DNA of 64,000 bases from Bradyrhizobium iriomotense (GCF_030160715.1 NZ_BSOW01000007.1:227659-291658), one strand, 5' to 3'. Shown: positions 33,856-44,478, numbered from the stretch's first letter. Translations and numbers: made by a program. The notes: generated by a model from the sequence alone, not told the origin.

Positions 33856-35334
33856 CTACTCCATATAGGCAAGCGGCCGCGCGATTTGTTCGAGCGGCTT
33901 GCGCTCGGCGGCAACGGCATAGCGCCACGCCACGATTGCGGCCGCGATCATCAGCGCCGATCCCAGAAGGTAGCCTGCGAACACGCTGGTGCGGGAGCCG
34001 GTATCGATCAACGCACCGAACAGCGCGGGACCCACGACCCCGCCAATGCCGGTGCCGATCGCATAGAACACCGCGATCGCGAGCGCGCGCACCTCCAGCG
34101 GAAAGGTTTCGCTGACGGTGAGATAGGCGGCGCTCGCAGCCGGCGAAGCAAAGAAGAAGATCACCATCCAGGCGATCGTCTGTCCCTGCGCGCTCAGCGC
34201 GCCGATCGAGAAGAGATAACCCGAGACTGCAAGCAACACGCCTGACACGCCATAGGTCAGCACGATCATGGTACGGCGGCCGAGCGTATCGAAGAGGCGA
34301 CCGAGCAATAACGGGCCGAGGAAATTGCCGGCGGCAAAGGGGAGGATGTACCAGCCGACGCCGTCGGCGCTGATGCCGTAGAAATCGGTCAGCACCAGCG
34401 CGAAGGTGAAGAAGATCGCGTTGTAGAAGAAGGCCTGCGCGCTCATCAGCACCAGTCCCACCAGCGCACGCTGGCGATAGACCGAGAACAGCGTATGCAC
34501 GACCTCGCCGAGCGGCGTGTGGTCGCGCATTTTAAGGCGGATCTTCGCCGAAGCGGCCTCGCCCTGCTGGTGGCCGATCACGGACCGCTCGATGTCATCG
34601 ACGATCGCGTGGGCCTCATCGGGGCGGCCATGGATCATCAGCCAGCGTGGGCTCTCCGGGATCCACATCCGCATGAACAGCACGACCAGACCGATCGTCG
34701 CACCGATCAGATAAGCGAGACGCCAGCCGAGATCGGGACCGATCACGGCAGGATCGAGCAGGATGATGGCGCTCACCGCGCCCATGGCGGCGCCGATCCA
34801 GAAGCTGCCGTTGATGACGAGATCGGTCCAGCCGCGGTAGCGCGCCGGCACCAATTCCTGGATGGTCGAGTTGATCGCGGTGTATTCGCCGCCGATGCCG
34901 GCGCCGGTGAGGAAACGAAACAGCGCGTAGCTCGCGATATTCCACGACAACGCGGTCGCGGCGGTCGCGGACAGGTAAACGGCCAGCGTGATGAAGAACA
35001 GCTTCTTGCGCCCGATGCGATCGGTCAACCAGCCGAAGCCGAGCGCGCCCAGCACCGCGCCGGCAAGATAGGCGGAGTTGGCGATGCCGAGATCGAAATT
35101 GGAGAAGCGCAGCACCGGGCTTTGCTTCAAGGCGCCGGAGAGCGCGCCGGCCAGCGTCACCTCCAGCCCGTCGAGAATCCAGGTGATGCCGAGCGCGAGC
35201 ACGACGCGGGTGTGAAAGCCGCTCCAGGGCAGCGCGTCGAGGCGCGAGGGAATGCTGGTCTCGACGACGCGATCATGCGCTGCCGCCGAGACTGCAGAAC
35301 CAAACTTCAGCGCTGGGGTTTGCTGCAAGTCCAT
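33856..35334 (-). CDS. MFS transporter, sugar/organic-acid porter type
   Basis: A 492-residue membrane protein with twelve hydrophobic spans. Family motifs are GFGWLTDRIGRKKLF (loop 2-3), RFLTGAGIGGEYTAIN and VPARYRGWTDLVINGSFW, the mark of the sugar/metabolite:H+ symporter group. The substrate is not known. ATG 35334 was chosen because the upstream extension is Cys/Arg-rich and not membrane-like. It is directly before otsB. A link to import or export of a compatible solute or its precursor is inferred from that context. Confidence 0.85.
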   Translation of the reverse strand: MDLQQTPALKFGSAVSAAAHDRVVETSIPSRLDALPWSGFHTRVVLALGITWILDGLEVTLAGALSGALKQSPVLRFSNFDLGIANSAYLAGAVLGALGFGWLTDRIGRKKLFFITLAVYLSATAATALSWNIASYALFRFLTGAGIGGEYTAINSTIQELVPARYRGWTDLVINGSFWIGAAMGAVSAIILLDPAVIGPDLGWRLAYLIGATIGLVVLFMRMWIPESPRWLMIHGRPDEAHAIVDDIERSVIGHQQGEAASAKIRLKMRDHTPLGEVVHTLFSVYRQRALVGLVLMSAQAFFYNAIFFTFALVLTDFYGISADGVGWYILPFAAGNFLGPLLLGRLFDTLGRRTMIVLTYGVSGVLLAVSGYLFSIGALSAQGQTIAWMVIFFFASPAASAAYLTVSETFPLEVRALAIAVFYAIGTGIGGVVGPALFGALIDTGSRTSVFAGYLLGSALMIAAAIVAWRYAVAAERKPLEQIARPLAYME

Positions 35335-35463
35335 CGCGCTATTGCTGGAGGTGCGGCCTGATTCAATCCGCGACCATCCGACAACGTTTACGGCGAAGTC
35401 AGGTTCCAGGAGGAACCGCCTCGTAGCGCAGCAGTTTTCAGAGGAGCTGCAAGGAGTTAACGC

Positions 35464-35868
35464 ATGGCTCAAGTCAGAAAGTCGACACATTCGCGCAAAA
35501 CCGCAAAGCGCAAGGCGGCGCATCGAACATCAAGCCGTACGCGGCGCCATCCCGGCTCGCGCAAGACATCCGCGCGCAAGATATCGAAACGTGCAGCGCC
35601 CGAGCGCTGGTCGCAGCGGGTGACGAAGGAGAGCGACGCGCTCGATCTCAAGCGCGGCGTGTTCAAGCAGACCAGCCCGAAGAGGATCGCGGCGTCCCTG
35701 AAGCGCTCGGCCGAGCACTCGAGGCGCCGCAAGTCCGGCGCCTATCGATCGGCGCTATCGATGCTGACCTTCTACATCAACCGCGCCGGCAAGACCCTGC
35801 CGAAGACGCAGCGCACGCGGCTCGAGCGCGCGAAGGTGGAATTGAAGCGGGCGTTCGGGAGGGAGTGA
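35464..35868 (+). CDS. DUF3175-type basic protein
   Basis: A 134-residue, very basic protein. Its disordered Lys/Arg/Ser/Thr N-terminus (KSTHSRKTAKRKAAHRTSSRTRR) precedes a folded helical part: RWSQRVTKESDALDLKRGVFKQTSP, then KRIAASLKRSAEHSRRRKSGAYRSALSMLTFYINRAGKTL. This is the DUF3175 pattern, common in rhizobia and of unknown role. The charge suggests nucleic-acid binding. AAGGAG lies nine bases before the ATG. Confidence 0.82.
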   Translation: MAQVRKSTHSRKTAKRKAAHRTSSRTRRHPGSRKTSARKISKRAAPERWSQRVTKESDALDLKRGVFKQTSPKRIAASLKRSAEHSRRRKSGAYRSALSMLTFYINRAGKTLPKTQRTRLERAKVELKRAFGRE

Positions 35869-35943
35869 GCGCTGCGGCGTGAATAAATTCAGACAGCCCG
35901 CACACTCAGTTCGTCATCCCGGACAAGCGAACTTCACTCCGCT

Positions 35944-36090
35944 GTCGTCCCGGCGAAGGCCGGGACCCATAACCACAGGAAGTGGTTTGGCGAAGACTAG
36001 TGGTTGCCAGTTCGCGCCGCAACTTCTCCCTGGGGATATCGCGACGAGCGCAAGCGCTCGCGCGGGGGTCCCGGCCTTCGCCAGGACGAC
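35944..36090. repeat. Interspersed palindromic repeat, copy near 36 kb
   Basis: Begins gtcgtcccggcgaaggccgggac and ends ggtcccggccttcgccaggacgac, with arms able to pair. The core reads cataaccacagg, then tttggcgaagact. Its last 65 bp belong to the 1.15-kb block shared with 38408-39559. Confidence 0.8.
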
Positions 36091-37177
36091 ACCGGAAGAT
36101 GAGGCGACAGACGGGCCTACTTACGCCGCCCTGATGTTCGCCATGAAGCGGTCGAGCTCGGCGCGCAGGCGGGTGCTTTCGCTGGAGAGCGTCTTGGCCG
36201 AGTTCAGCACCTCTTCCGAGGCCGAGCCGGTCTCGGCGGCGCCGCGGTTGACCTGGCCGATATCGGTGGCCGCCGTCTGCGTGCCCTGTGCAACGTTCTG
36301 CACGCTGCGGGCGATCTCCTGCGTGGCGGCGCCCTGCTCTTCCACGGCGCTCGCAATCGAGGTCGCGATCGTCGAGATCTGGCCGATGGTGGCGCCGATC
36401 TCCTTGATCGCCGCGACCGACTCCGCGGTCGCGCCCTGCATGCCCGTGATATGCGAGGAGATCTCGTCGGTCGCCTTCGCGGTCTGGTTTGCCAGCGACT
36501 TCACTTCGCTGGCCACCACCGCAAAGCCGCGGCCGGCTTCGCCGGCGCGGGCCGCCTCGATGGTGGCGTTCAGCGCCAAAAGGTTGGTCTGCTCGGCGAT
36601 CGCCGTGATCAGCTTGACGACCTCACCGATCTGCTGGGCCGCATGCGAGAGTTTTCCAATGCGGCCGTCGGTCTCCTTGGCCTGCACGACGGCGGCCTCC
36701 GCAATGCGGCTGGAATCGCGGACCTGGCGGCCGATCTCCTCGACCGAGGCCGAGAGCTCTTCGGTCGCGGTGGCGACCGACTGCATGTTGGAGGAGGCCT
36801 GCTCGGACACGCCCGCGACCTGGCTCGACAGGCTCTGTGTGGTCTCGGCCGTGCGGGTCAGCGTAGAGGCAGCCGATTCGAGCTGCACGGCGGACCCCGA
36901 GACGTTGGAGACGATGGCGCCGACCGCGGTCTCGAAATCATCGGCAAAGCGGATCAGCTCGGCGCGGCGGGCCGCGGCCGTCTCCCTGTTCTGGGCTTCG
37001 CTGGTTGCCGCATCGCGCTCGGCTTTCGCCACCGCTTGCATCTTGAACTCTTCGACCGCACCGGCCATCTCGCCGATCTCGTCCTTGCGGCCAAGGCCCG
37101 GCAGCACGACCTCGAAATTGCCCGAGGCCAGCTCCCGCATCGCCTTGCACATCGCGATCATCGGCCGCGAGATGCCG
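36026..37177. repeat. 1.15-kb direct repeat, copy 1
   Basis: Nearly identical to 38408-39559 (offset 2382). It covers the downstream flank and the HAMP and signalling parts of the first chemoreceptor gene. The few differences I found are near 37009 and 37064. Confidence 0.93.
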
Positions 37178-38178
37178 TTGCCCAGCATCAGCGCCAGCAC
37201 GGCGCCAACTGCGAGGCCGCCCAGCGCCAGCATCAGGATCAACCGCTCGGTCTCGCCGATCGCTGCATTGGCACTGGCCTCGATGCGCTGCTGGTCAGCG
37301 GTCAGGTCCGACCTCAGCTCGTTCGAGAGTTTCAGGATGGCACCGGCCGACCTGGTCATCTCACCGTTTAGCTTGGCAACCGCCTTCACGTTGTCGGACA
37401 ATTTTGCGAAGGACGCGCGATACTGCTTCAGGAGATTGCCGATCTCGGTGACGCGGTCGGTGATCTTCTGATCGTTGGCATAGATCGAGACCAAAAGGGT
37501 CTCCAGGAATTTTACGCGCGCGGTAATGCCGTCGGCGGCCTTCATCTCGGGCTTGGCGATGAAGGCGCTGACCGAGGTGGAGACGGCGAGATATTGCGAG
37601 GTGATGTCCTTGGCCGTGGTCTGCACCGACGGCAGCCCCGCCAGCGCCGCGGTGTCGGCGAGATCGTCGAACTTGAAGCGGATCTTGTTGCCGACGACGT
37701 TGAGCTCCTCGCCGGCGATCCTGGTGTTCTCGCGCGTCACCGTGACGATGTCGGCGAAGATTTTTGCGAAGGCCTGGAATTCCTGTTGCAGCTTGCCGAC
37801 CTGCTCGCGCCGCGCCGGCGCCGTGGTGGCGGCCATGGATTTCGCGATCGCCGATTTGAGATTCTCCTCGGCGGCCTTGGCCGCGGTCTCATCATCGGGT
37901 GCGCCGGTCAGCGTGTAGGCCCGCGCCAGCGCCTGGTAGGAGATCATGTCCCGGTCGACGCCCCGGGCGAGGTCCGCTTCCGACACGCTGGTCCGGTAGG
38001 ACGTCACGGCGCCTGCGACCCGCTCGAAGCCGAGATAGGCAGCGGCCATGCTGACGGCCAGGATCACCAGCACCGCGGCAAAACCGAGGATGATCTTCGC
38101 GCGAAAGCGCAACGTCGGAACGATTGCGCGCTTTGCCCTCGTCGCTTGCTTCGACGCTTCCTCGGACGTGACGGTCAT
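36121..38178 (-). CDS. Methyl-accepting chemotaxis protein (receptor 1)
   Basis: A 685-residue membrane chemoreceptor. TM1 lies at about residues 28-50 ([23 protein letters not shown]), followed by a periplasmic helical sensor domain (about 50-320), TM2 ([21 protein letters not shown]), a HAMP domain ([19 protein letters not shown]), and a long cytoplasmic coiled-coil with the MCP hairpin tip ([37 protein letters not shown]). It signals to CheW/CheA. ATG 38178 gives a short cytosolic start. The signalling half is almost identical to receptor 2 while the sensor half is clearly divergent. No che genes are in the window. Confidence 0.94.
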   Translation of the reverse strand: MTVTSEEASKQATRAKRAIVPTLRFRAKIILGFAAVLVILAVSMAAAYLGFERVAGAVTSYRTSVSEADLARGVDRDMISYQALARAYTLTGAPDDETAAKAAEENLKSAIAKSMAATTAPARREQVGKLQQEFQAFAKIFADIVTVTRENTRIAGEELNVVGNKIRFKFDDLADTAALAGLPSVQTTAKDITSQYLAVSTSVSAFIAKPEMKAADGITARVKFLETLLVSIYANDQKITDRVTEIGNLLKQYRASFAKLSDNVKAVAKLNGEMTRSAGAILKLSNELRSDLTADQQRIEASANAAIGETERLILMLALGGLAVGAVLALMLGNGISRPMIAMCKAMRELASGNFEVVLPGLGRKDEIGEMAGAVEEFKMQAVAKAERDAATSEAQNRETAAARRAELIRFADDFETAVGAIVSNVSGSAVQLESAASTLTRTAETTQSLSSQVAGVSEQASSNMQSVATATEELSASVEEIGRQVRDSSRIAEAAVVQAKETDGRIGKLSHAAQQIGEVVKLITAIAEQTNLLALNATIEAARAGEAGRGFAVVASEVKSLANQTAKATDEISSHITGMQGATAESVAAIKEIGATIGQISTIATSIASAVEEQGAATQEIARSVQNVAQGTQTAATDIGQVNRGAAETGSASEEVLNSAKTLSSESTRLRAELDRFMANIRAA

Positions 38179-38324
38179 GCCCCACCCCATTTCACCTGCG
38201 GCCAGCCAGCCGCAATCCAGGAGCAGCCCGCTCCCTGACTCCCTGGTAAAATACGGCGGAAAGGATAAGCCGCGGTAAATTTGCGGCGGTGTGGAGGGGG
38301 CGCGTTCGAGAGGCATCCCCAGCT

Positions 38325-38472
38325 GTCGTCGCGGCGAAGGCCGGGACCTATAACCACAGGATTGGGTTTGGCGAAGACTCGTGGTTATCAGCCTCGCGCC
38401 GCCACTCCTCCCTGGGGATATCGCGACGAGCGCAAGCGCTCGCGCGGGGGTCCCGGCCTTCGCCAGGACGAC
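38325..38472. repeat. Interspersed palindromic repeat, copy near 38.4 kb
   Basis: Same family as 35944-36090 (gtcgtcgcggcgaaggccgggac, then tttggcgaagact, ending ccaggacgac). It separates the two receptor genes and is partly inside the shared 1.15-kb block. Confidence 0.8.
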
Positions 38473-39559
38473 ACCGGAAGATGAGGCGACAGACGGGCCT
38501 ACTTACGCCGCCCTGATGTTCGCCATGAAGCGGTCGAGCTCGGCGCGCAGGCGGGTGCTTTCGCTGGAGAGCGTCTTGGCCGAGTTCAGCACCTCTTCCG
38601 AGGCCGAGCCGGTCTCGGCGGCGCCGCGGTTGACCTGGCCGATATCGGTGGCCGCCGTCTGCGTGCCCTGTGCAACGTTCTGCACGCTGCGGGCGATCTC
38701 CTGCGTGGCGGCGCCCTGCTCTTCCACGGCGCTCGCAATCGAGGTCGCGATCGTCGAGATCTGGCCGATGGTGGCGCCGATCTCCTTGATCGCCGCGACC
38801 GACTCCGCGGTCGCGCCCTGCATGCCCGTGATATGCGAGGAGATCTCGTCGGTCGCCTTCGCGGTCTGGTTTGCCAGCGACTTCACTTCGCTGGCCACCA
38901 CCGCAAAGCCGCGGCCGGCTTCGCCGGCGCGGGCCGCCTCGATGGTGGCGTTCAGCGCCAAAAGGTTGGTCTGCTCGGCGATCGCCGTGATCAGCTTGAC
39001 GACCTCACCGATCTGCTGGGCCGCATGCGAGAGTTTTCCAATGCGGCCGTCGGTCTCCTTGGCCTGCACGACGGCGGCCTCCGCAATGCGGCTGGAATCG
39101 CGGACCTGGCGGCCGATCTCCTCGACCGAGGCCGAGAGCTCTTCGGTCGCGGTGGCGACCGACTGCATGTTGGAGGAGGCCTGCTCGGACACGCCCGCGA
39201 CCTGGCTCGACAGGCTCTGTGTGGTCTCGGCCGTGCGGGTCAGCGTAGAGGCAGCCGATTCGAGCTGCACGGCGGACCCCGAGACGTTGGAGACGATGGC
39301 GCCGACCGCGGTCTCGAAATCATCGGCAAAGCGGATCAGCTCGGCGCGGCGGGCCGCGGCCGTCTCCCTGTTCTGGGCTTCGCTGCTCGCCGCATCGCGC
39401 TCGGCTTTCGCCACCGCTTGCATCTTGAACTCTTCGACCGCGCCGGCCATCTCGCCGATCTCGTCCTTGCGGCCAAGGCCCGGCAGCACGACCTCGAAAT
39501 TGCCCGAGGCCAGCTCCCGCATCGCCTTGCACATCGCGATCATCGGCCGCGAGATGCCG
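38408..39559. repeat. 1.15-kb direct repeat, copy 2
   Basis: The partner of 36026-37177. Identity starts abruptly in the palindromic repeat downstream of the gene and ends at [16 protein letters not shown] sequence, immediately after the TM2 codons. Confidence 0.93.
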
Positions 39560-40542
39560 GTACCGAGCAGGAATGCGAGGATGGCACCGAGCAGCGTGCC
39601 ACCGGCAGCCAGCGTCAGGATCAGATGCTCCGTCTGGTCGATGCTGGCCTCGGATTCCGTTTCCAGCCGCTGCTGCTCGGACACCAGATCGGCCTTCATC
39701 GCGGTCGCGCCCTGCATGATGGCGCCCGCCGAGCCGCTCATCTCGGTGACGAGGTCGTCGATCATCTTGGCATTGGCGACGAGCTTCTCCAGCGCCTCGC
39801 GGTAGGCCACAAGCAGGCCCTTGGCGTCCTTGAGCCCGACGACGATCTTGTCATCCATCGAATAGATGGCATTGAGCGAATTCTCGACGAATTTCAGCCG
39901 CGCCAGCGCGCTTGCGGCAAGCGCCTGGTCGGAATTGAGAACGAAGTTGGTCGCCGCCGCGCTCGCGGTCTGGAACTGGGCATTGACCTGCTTGGTGCCG
40001 AACTCGATCGCCTGCGCCTCGGCATCGGAGGCGTTGTTGCCGATGTCGTCGAGCTTGTACTTCAGGAGATTGGCGTTGCGCTGAAGCTGGTTCTGCACCA
40101 GGAGCGCGCTGTCGCGCTTGGCTTGCAGGATCCTGGCAAAGGTCGCTGAGAAGTTCGAAAACTCCTTGGCGAGCTTGTTGAGGCTTTCCCGCCGCGCCGG
40201 CTTCCTGGTGCCCTTGATGGCCTGGTCGATGGCGCTCTTCAGGCCGGCTTCGGCCTCCAGCGCCACCTTGGCGTCATCCTCCTTGCCGGTGACGACGAAA
40301 TAGCGGGCGGCCGAACGATAGGCGAGCAGCTCGCGATCGATCGTGCGGGCGAGGTCAGCCTCGGAGACGCTGGCGCGGTAGGAGCCGACGCCGGACGACA
40401 CCCGCTCAAAGCCGAAATAGGCAAAGGCCATGCTGACGGCCGAGATCACGAGCACGGCTGCAAAGCCGAGAATGATCTTGGCGCGGAACCTAAGGGTCGG
40501 AAAAAATGTGCGCTTCGACGTCGACGCGGTACGCCCGGTCAT
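38503..40542 (-). CDS. Methyl-accepting chemotaxis protein (receptor 2)
   Basis: A 679-residue chemoreceptor. TM1 ([28 protein letters not shown]) and a periplasmic helical sensor domain ([20 protein letters not shown], then [16 protein letters not shown]) are related to receptor 1 but clearly different in sequence. TM2, HAMP and the MCP tip ([22 protein letters not shown]) are the same. The ATG at 40542 follows GGGGGTTGGA. The pair arose by tandem duplication, and the conserved part has been kept alike by gene conversion or a second duplication. Confidence 0.94.
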   Translation of the reverse strand: MTGRTASTSKRTFFPTLRFRAKIILGFAAVLVISAVSMAFAYFGFERVSSGVGSYRASVSEADLARTIDRELLAYRSAARYFVVTGKEDDAKVALEAEAGLKSAIDQAIKGTRKPARRESLNKLAKEFSNFSATFARILQAKRDSALLVQNQLQRNANLLKYKLDDIGNNASDAEAQAIEFGTKQVNAQFQTASAAATNFVLNSDQALAASALARLKFVENSLNAIYSMDDKIVVGLKDAKGLLVAYREALEKLVANAKMIDDLVTEMSGSAGAIMQGATAMKADLVSEQQRLETESEASIDQTEHLILTLAAGGTLLGAILAFLLGTGISRPMIAMCKAMRELASGNFEVVLPGLGRKDEIGEMAGAVEEFKMQAVAKAERDAASSEAQNRETAAARRAELIRFADDFETAVGAIVSNVSGSAVQLESAASTLTRTAETTQSLSSQVAGVSEQASSNMQSVATATEELSASVEEIGRQVRDSSRIAEAAVVQAKETDGRIGKLSHAAQQIGEVVKLITAIAEQTNLLALNATIEAARAGEAGRGFAVVASEVKSLANQTAKATDEISSHITGMQGATAESVAAIKEIGATIGQISTIATSIASAVEEQGAATQEIARSVQNVAQGTQTAATDIGQVNRGAAETGSASEEVLNSAKTLSSESTRLRAELDRFMANIRAA

Positions 40543-40786
40543 TCCAACCCCCACACTTTGTTCTTGCAACGATCGTGCGGCCCGGAAGCAGCCCCTCCCG
40601 AACCGGTGCGGAAAATTAAGGCAGAAACGTCAAGGGGCGGTAAATTCGTCCGGCCTGCATCCTGTCCCCCGCCTGCGTGGCGCCGTGTTGCGACTAACCG
40701 GGAAACGCCTTACTCTTGGGGCACTTGTCGGACACTTGTCAGGCTCATGGCGTCAGACCGGGCCGGTCCTCGAGGGGAGAAACGGA

Positions 40787-41953
40787 GTGGGGCAAACCGA
40801 CTTTCGGTTTGGCGGTGCGTCTGGCGTTGCCGTTGCCAAGTCGAAGGCTGCCAGCGTCGATGAAGCCGTGGCCGATCTTGTGGCCCAGCTCCCATCCGAC
40901 GAGCTGGCGCTGATCCTGGTCTTCCTCTCCCCCGCTTACGATCCCCATCACTTCATCGCCGAGATCACCCGGCATTTCGATGAGACCCAGGTCTGCGGTT
41001 GCACGACCGCGGGCGAGCTTGCGCCGGACGGCTGGGACGAGAACAGCGTCGTGGCGCTGGCGTTCAGCCGCGCCGACTTCTCGGCGGTGATCCGGCCGAT
41101 TCTCAATCTCGACAGTTTTCGCGTCGAGGACGGCCGCCGGATCGGCGGCGAGTTGCGGCACGAGCTGCTGCGGGTCACCCCGCAGGTCGACCGCGGCAAT
41201 CCGTTCGGCCTGGTCTTGATCGACGGCCTGTGCCGCCGCGAGGAAGCGGTGATGTCCGCCATCTATGCCTCGCTCGACGACATTCCGGTCGTCGGCGGAT
41301 CGGCGGGCGACGGGATGCGCTTCGAGAAGACCTTTGTGTTCTTCGACGGCCAGGCCCACACCAACGCCGCCCTCTTGATCCTCCTGAACACGTCGCTGCC
41401 GTTCCGGGTCTTCAAGTGCGACAATTTCGAGCCGCAGCCGCAGAAGATGGTGGTCACCGAGGCCGACATCGAGAATCGAACGGTCAGGGAGCTGAACGCG
41501 GAGCCTGCGGCGAAGGAATATTCGCGCATGGTCGGGATCATGGACGCCAAGCTCGACCCGTTCTCCTTTGCGTCCCACCCCGTGCTGGTGCGCGTCGGCG
41601 GCTCCTATTACGCGCGGTCGATCCAGCGCGTCGAACCGGACGGCTCCTTGCATTTCTTCTGCGCCATCGACGAGGGCATGGTGCTGACGGCGGCGACGTC
41701 GCGAAGCCTGGTCGGCACGACACGCGATACGTTTGCCGACATTCGCGATGAGATCGGCGACGTGTCGCTCTTCATCGGCTTCGAATGCCTGCTGCGCCGG
41801 CTCGACGCCGAGCAGCATCAGCTCGCTCGCGACATGTCCGAGCTGTACCGGCAGAATCGCGTCGTCGGCTTTCATACCTATGGCGAGCAGTTCGGCTCGA
41901 TGCATGTGAACCAGACGTTCACCGGCGTCGCGATCGGCAGGCGGCCGGCGTGA
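40787..41953 (+). CDS. FIST domain sensory protein
   Basis: A 388-residue soluble protein with FIST-N and FIST-C domains, thought to bind small ligands such as amino acids. Landmarks are LALILVFLSPAYDPHHFI, CGCTTAGELAPDGWDENSVVALAF, FGLVLIDGLCRREEAVMSA, VVGGSAGDGMRFEKTFVFF, and the FIST-C end IGFECLLRRLDAEQHQLARD with VVGFHTYGEQFGSMHVNQTFTGVAI. The GTG at 40787 follows GGGGAGA; upstream sequence in frame is not protein-like. Its stop overlaps the kinase start (GTGA), so the two are translated together. It probably acts as the input protein of the kinase. Confidence 0.9.
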   Translation: MGQTDFRFGGASGVAVAKSKAASVDEAVADLVAQLPSDELALILVFLSPAYDPHHFIAEITRHFDETQVCGCTTAGELAPDGWDENSVVALAFSRADFSAVIRPILNLDSFRVEDGRRIGGELRHELLRVTPQVDRGNPFGLVLIDGLCRREEAVMSAIYASLDDIPVVGGSAGDGMRFEKTFVFFDGQAHTNAALLILLNTSLPFRVFKCDNFEPQPQKMVVTEADIENRTVRELNAEPAAKEYSRMVGIMDAKLDPFSFASHPVLVRVGGSYYARSIQRVEPDGSLHFFCAIDEGMVLTAATSRSLVGTTRDTFADIRDEIGDVSLFIGFECLLRRLDAEQHQLARDMSELYRQNRVVGFHTYGEQFGSMHVNQTFTGVAIGRRPA

Positions 41954-43308
41954 CGGACATGTTGCAAAGCCCTGATACGGTCGACGAGCTCCGGCGCGAG
42001 GCCGCGAAGCTGCGGAAGATCAATGCGGCGCTGATGTCCCGCGTCGAGCGGTCGATGGATCAGCAGCTCAATGCGTTCTCGCTGTTCGAGACGGCGATTG
42101 CGCTGGACCACCAGGTTCGCGACCGGACGCACCAGTTGCGCGAGGCCCTGCATTCGATCGAGCGCGCCAATGAGGGGCTCTACCGCGCCAAGCAGCAGGC
42201 CGAGGCTGCGAGCTCGCTGAAATCCTCGGTGCTGATCTCGGTCACCCACGATCTGTTGCAGCCGCTCAACGCGGCGCGCCTGACGCTGTCGGCGCTGACC
42301 GAGATGATGGAATCGCAGGAGGCGGGCCTGCTGATCGATCAGGTCGATCGCTCGCTGGTGACGCTGGAGGACCTGCTGCGCTCGCTGCTGGAGATCGCCA
42401 AGCTCGACGCCGGCGCGCTCAGGCCCGACGTGCGCCCGATTGCGCTGGCGCCGTTGTTCGAGCAGCTCCGCAACGAGTTCGAGCCGATCGCTGCGCGGCA
42501 AGGTCTGTCCTTGCGCATCCGCACCTCACCGCTCGCGGTAACGTCGGACGCGATGATGCTGCGGCGGATCCTGCAAAACCTGCTTGCCAATGCCATTCGC
42601 TACACCCGCAGCGGCGGCGTCATCATGGGATGCCGGCCGAGGGGCGAGCGCATCTGCGTCCAGGTCTCCGACACCGGGCCTGGAATCGCGCCGGCGCAGC
42701 AGGAAGCGATCTTCCGCGAATTCCAGCGCGGCGAGGCCAGCGCCACCGACCAGGCCGGTTTCGGCCTCGGCCTCTCGATCGTCCGCCGTTTCGCGACCGT
42801 GCTCGGACATGAGGTGCACCTGTCATCTCATGTCGGCAGGGGATCGACCTTCGCCCTGGAGCTGGAGCCGGCCGACCTCACTGAGGTCAGCGACGAGGTG
42901 CACGAGGTCAAGCTCGCCGAGCGGCACTATGGCGGGCTCGAAGGCGCCAAGATCCTCTTGATCGAGAACGATCCGAACGGCTCCGAGGCCATGGCCGCCC
43001 TGCTGGAAGGCTGGGGCTGCGACGTCGCGACCACGCGATCGGCCGCCGACGCCTTGCTGCGCCTCAGCGAGCTCGGCGGCGCCCCCGACGCCGTGATCGC
43101 CGATCTCCATCTCGACCACGGCGAGAGCGGCTTGTCGGCCGTCGCCGACATCCGCCAGCATCTGAAGCTGGACGTGCCCGCCATGATCATCACGGCCGAC
43201 TATTCGGAGAAGGCCGCGAAGGAAGCCAGCCTCCACGGCCTCGAAGTGCTGAAGAAGCCGATCAAGCCCGCCGAGATGCGCGCTCTGCTGTCGTTCCTGC
43301 TGACCTAG
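41950..43308 (+). CDS. Soluble hybrid histidine kinase
   Basis: A 452-residue kinase with no membrane segment. A coiled coil (about residues 10-90) leads to the H-box SVTHDLLQPLNAARL (His100), the N-box QNLLANAIRYT, G-boxes DTGPGIAP and GFGLGLSIV, and a C-terminal receiver domain with ILLIENDPNGS and the phospho-acceptor Asp385 in VIADLHLDHGESG, and Lys in LKKPIKP. The GTG at 41950 overlaps the FIST stop; an ATG at 41959 is an alternative. Proteins of this kind (NahK/ErcS-like) are linked to PQQ alcohol dehydrogenase control in Pseudomonas. The nearby response regulators are probable targets. Confidence 0.93.
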   Translation: MTDMLQSPDTVDELRREAAKLRKINAALMSRVERSMDQQLNAFSLFETAIALDHQVRDRTHQLREALHSIERANEGLYRAKQQAEAASSLKSSVLISVTHDLLQPLNAARLTLSALTEMMESQEAGLLIDQVDRSLVTLEDLLRSLLEIAKLDAGALRPDVRPIALAPLFEQLRNEFEPIAARQGLSLRIRTSPLAVTSDAMMLRRILQNLLANAIRYTRSGGVIMGCRPRGERICVQVSDTGPGIAPAQQEAIFREFQRGEASATDQAGFGLGLSIVRRFATVLGHEVHLSSHVGRGSTFALELEPADLTEVSDEVHEVKLAERHYGGLEGAKILLIENDPNGSEAMAALLEGWGCDVATTRSAADALLRLSELGGAPDAVIADLHLDHGESGLSAVADIRQHLKLDVPAMIITADYSEKAAKEASLHGLEVLKKPIKPAEMRALLSFLLT

Positions 43309-43343
43309 GGGTGATGCGATTGCCGCGCCACGAAGGAGGTGCG

Positions 43344-43514
43344 CTCCCTCTCCCGCTTGCGGGAGAGGGTTGGGGAGAGGGTGCTTCCGCAATGGGACAG
43401 CCCCGATGAGGAGAGAGCCCTCACGCGGCGCTACGCCATAGCCGAGGCTTCGCCTCGGCGTCTCCTGAGGACGGCCGCCGAAGGCGGCCTACGCCTCTCC
43501 CGCAAGCGGGAGAG
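43344..43514. repeat. Interspersed inverted repeat, ctcccgcttgcgggag type
   Basis: cctctcccgcttgcgggagagggttggggagagggtgc on the left is matched by ctctcccgcaagcgggagaggt on the right, and the middle has nested hairpins (gaggcttcgcctcgg, gccgccgaaggcggc). It is between the kinase and the converging response regulator. The left hairpin 35 bp after the kinase stop may end transcription. Confidence 0.75.
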
Positions 43515-43791
43515 GTTACCGAGCCCGCGGGGGCAATCGATTCAACCAAAAGCCATTCGCTTGCGGCGAGGCTATCGCGCATGGCCCACACCAAAATATC
43601 GAAAACAACCCCATGCAAAGGAGTCGATGGTTTTAGGTCATCACGCCTTACGCATCATGAGAAGCCATTGATATATCGAGAAAATCAGCGAAATAACGCC
43701 ATCATCGGAAATGCCAGAGCGAAACTCGTCAATTGCGCGCAGTAACACTCTCAAGGAGTGAGGAAAGGGAGAGCATCGAGCCGCAGCCCTG
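43515..43791. other. AT-richer gene-free interval
   Basis: The interval between the inverted repeat and the converging response-regulator stop is locally low in GC (atgagaagccattgatatatcgag, ataacgccatcatcgg). No gene or RNA was recognised. Confidence 0.4.
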
Positions 43792-44478
43792 CTACTCGGA
43801 CTGCGCGCGATCGTGCTTTGCCCTCGACCCTTCGCTCGCCAGCGTTGCGAAATCGATCCGGGACATTTCGACGATGGCCTTGGTGCGGCTCAGCACGTTG
43901 AGCTTGCGCAGGATGTCGGAGACGTGGACCTTCACCGTGGTCTCCGAAATCTTCAGCTCATAGGCGATCTGCTTGTTCTGCAAACCGCGCTTGAGCATTT
44001 CGAGCACGCGCAATTGCTGCGGTGTCAGGTCGTGCAGGCGCTTGATGAGATCCTGCGTCGGGCCTGTGGCGCGTTGCGGGCGGGTCGACCGGTAGGCGCC
44101 GGGAACGCAGACCGCGCCGCGCAGGACGTCACCGATCGACTGCGCGAGATCCTGCTTGGACGAGGATTTGAGGATGTAGCCGGCGACCCCGAGCGACAGC
44201 GCGCCGGAGATGATCTGCGGATCCTGATGCCCGGATACGATGACGACTGGAATTTTGGGAAACGCCTTGCGGATGCGGATGATGCCCGAAAGGCCAGTCG
44301 TGCCCGGCATCGACAGATCGAGGAGGATGAGATCGAGCCCTGACGTCGCCGACATCAGCTCGAGCGCGCCGTCGATCGAAATCGCCTGAAGGATCTCGGC
44401 GTCGGGCGCCACCATCTGCAGCGCGCCCTCGAGTGCCTCGCGAAACAATGGATGGTCTTCGACAATCAGAAATCGCAT
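43792..44478 (-). CDS. NarL/FixJ-type response regulator 1
   Basis: A 228-residue regulator with an N-terminal receiver domain: FLIVEDHPLFREALE has the acidic pair, LILLDLSMPGTTGL the phospho-Asp (about 55), PVVIVSGHQ and YILKSSSKQ the Thr/Ser and Lys positions. The LuxR-type HTH covers about 150-215 (LTPQQLRVLEMLKRGLQNKQIAYELKISETTVKVHVSDILRKLNV). The start is ATG 44478, with GTG 44481 just before. It lies 103 bp downstream of a paralogue on the same strand and converges with the FIST-kinase operon. Confidence 0.93.
   Translation of the reverse strand: MRFLIVEDHPLFREALEGALQMVAPDAEILQAISIDGALELMSATSGLDLILLDLSMPGTTGLSGIIRIRKAFPKIPVVIVSGHQDPQIISGALSLGVAGYILKSSSKQDLAQSIGDVLRGAVCVPGAYRSTRPQRATGPTQDLIKRLHDLTPQQLRVLEMLKRGLQNKQIAYELKISETTVKVHVSDILRKLNVLSRTKAIVEMSRIDFATLASEGSRAKHDRAQSE

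Noticed and set aside
35879..37471. 530-codon plus-strand frame over the first chemoreceptor
   Set aside because: Shadow of the chemoreceptor gene on the opposite strand; the same shadow recurs over the second receptor.
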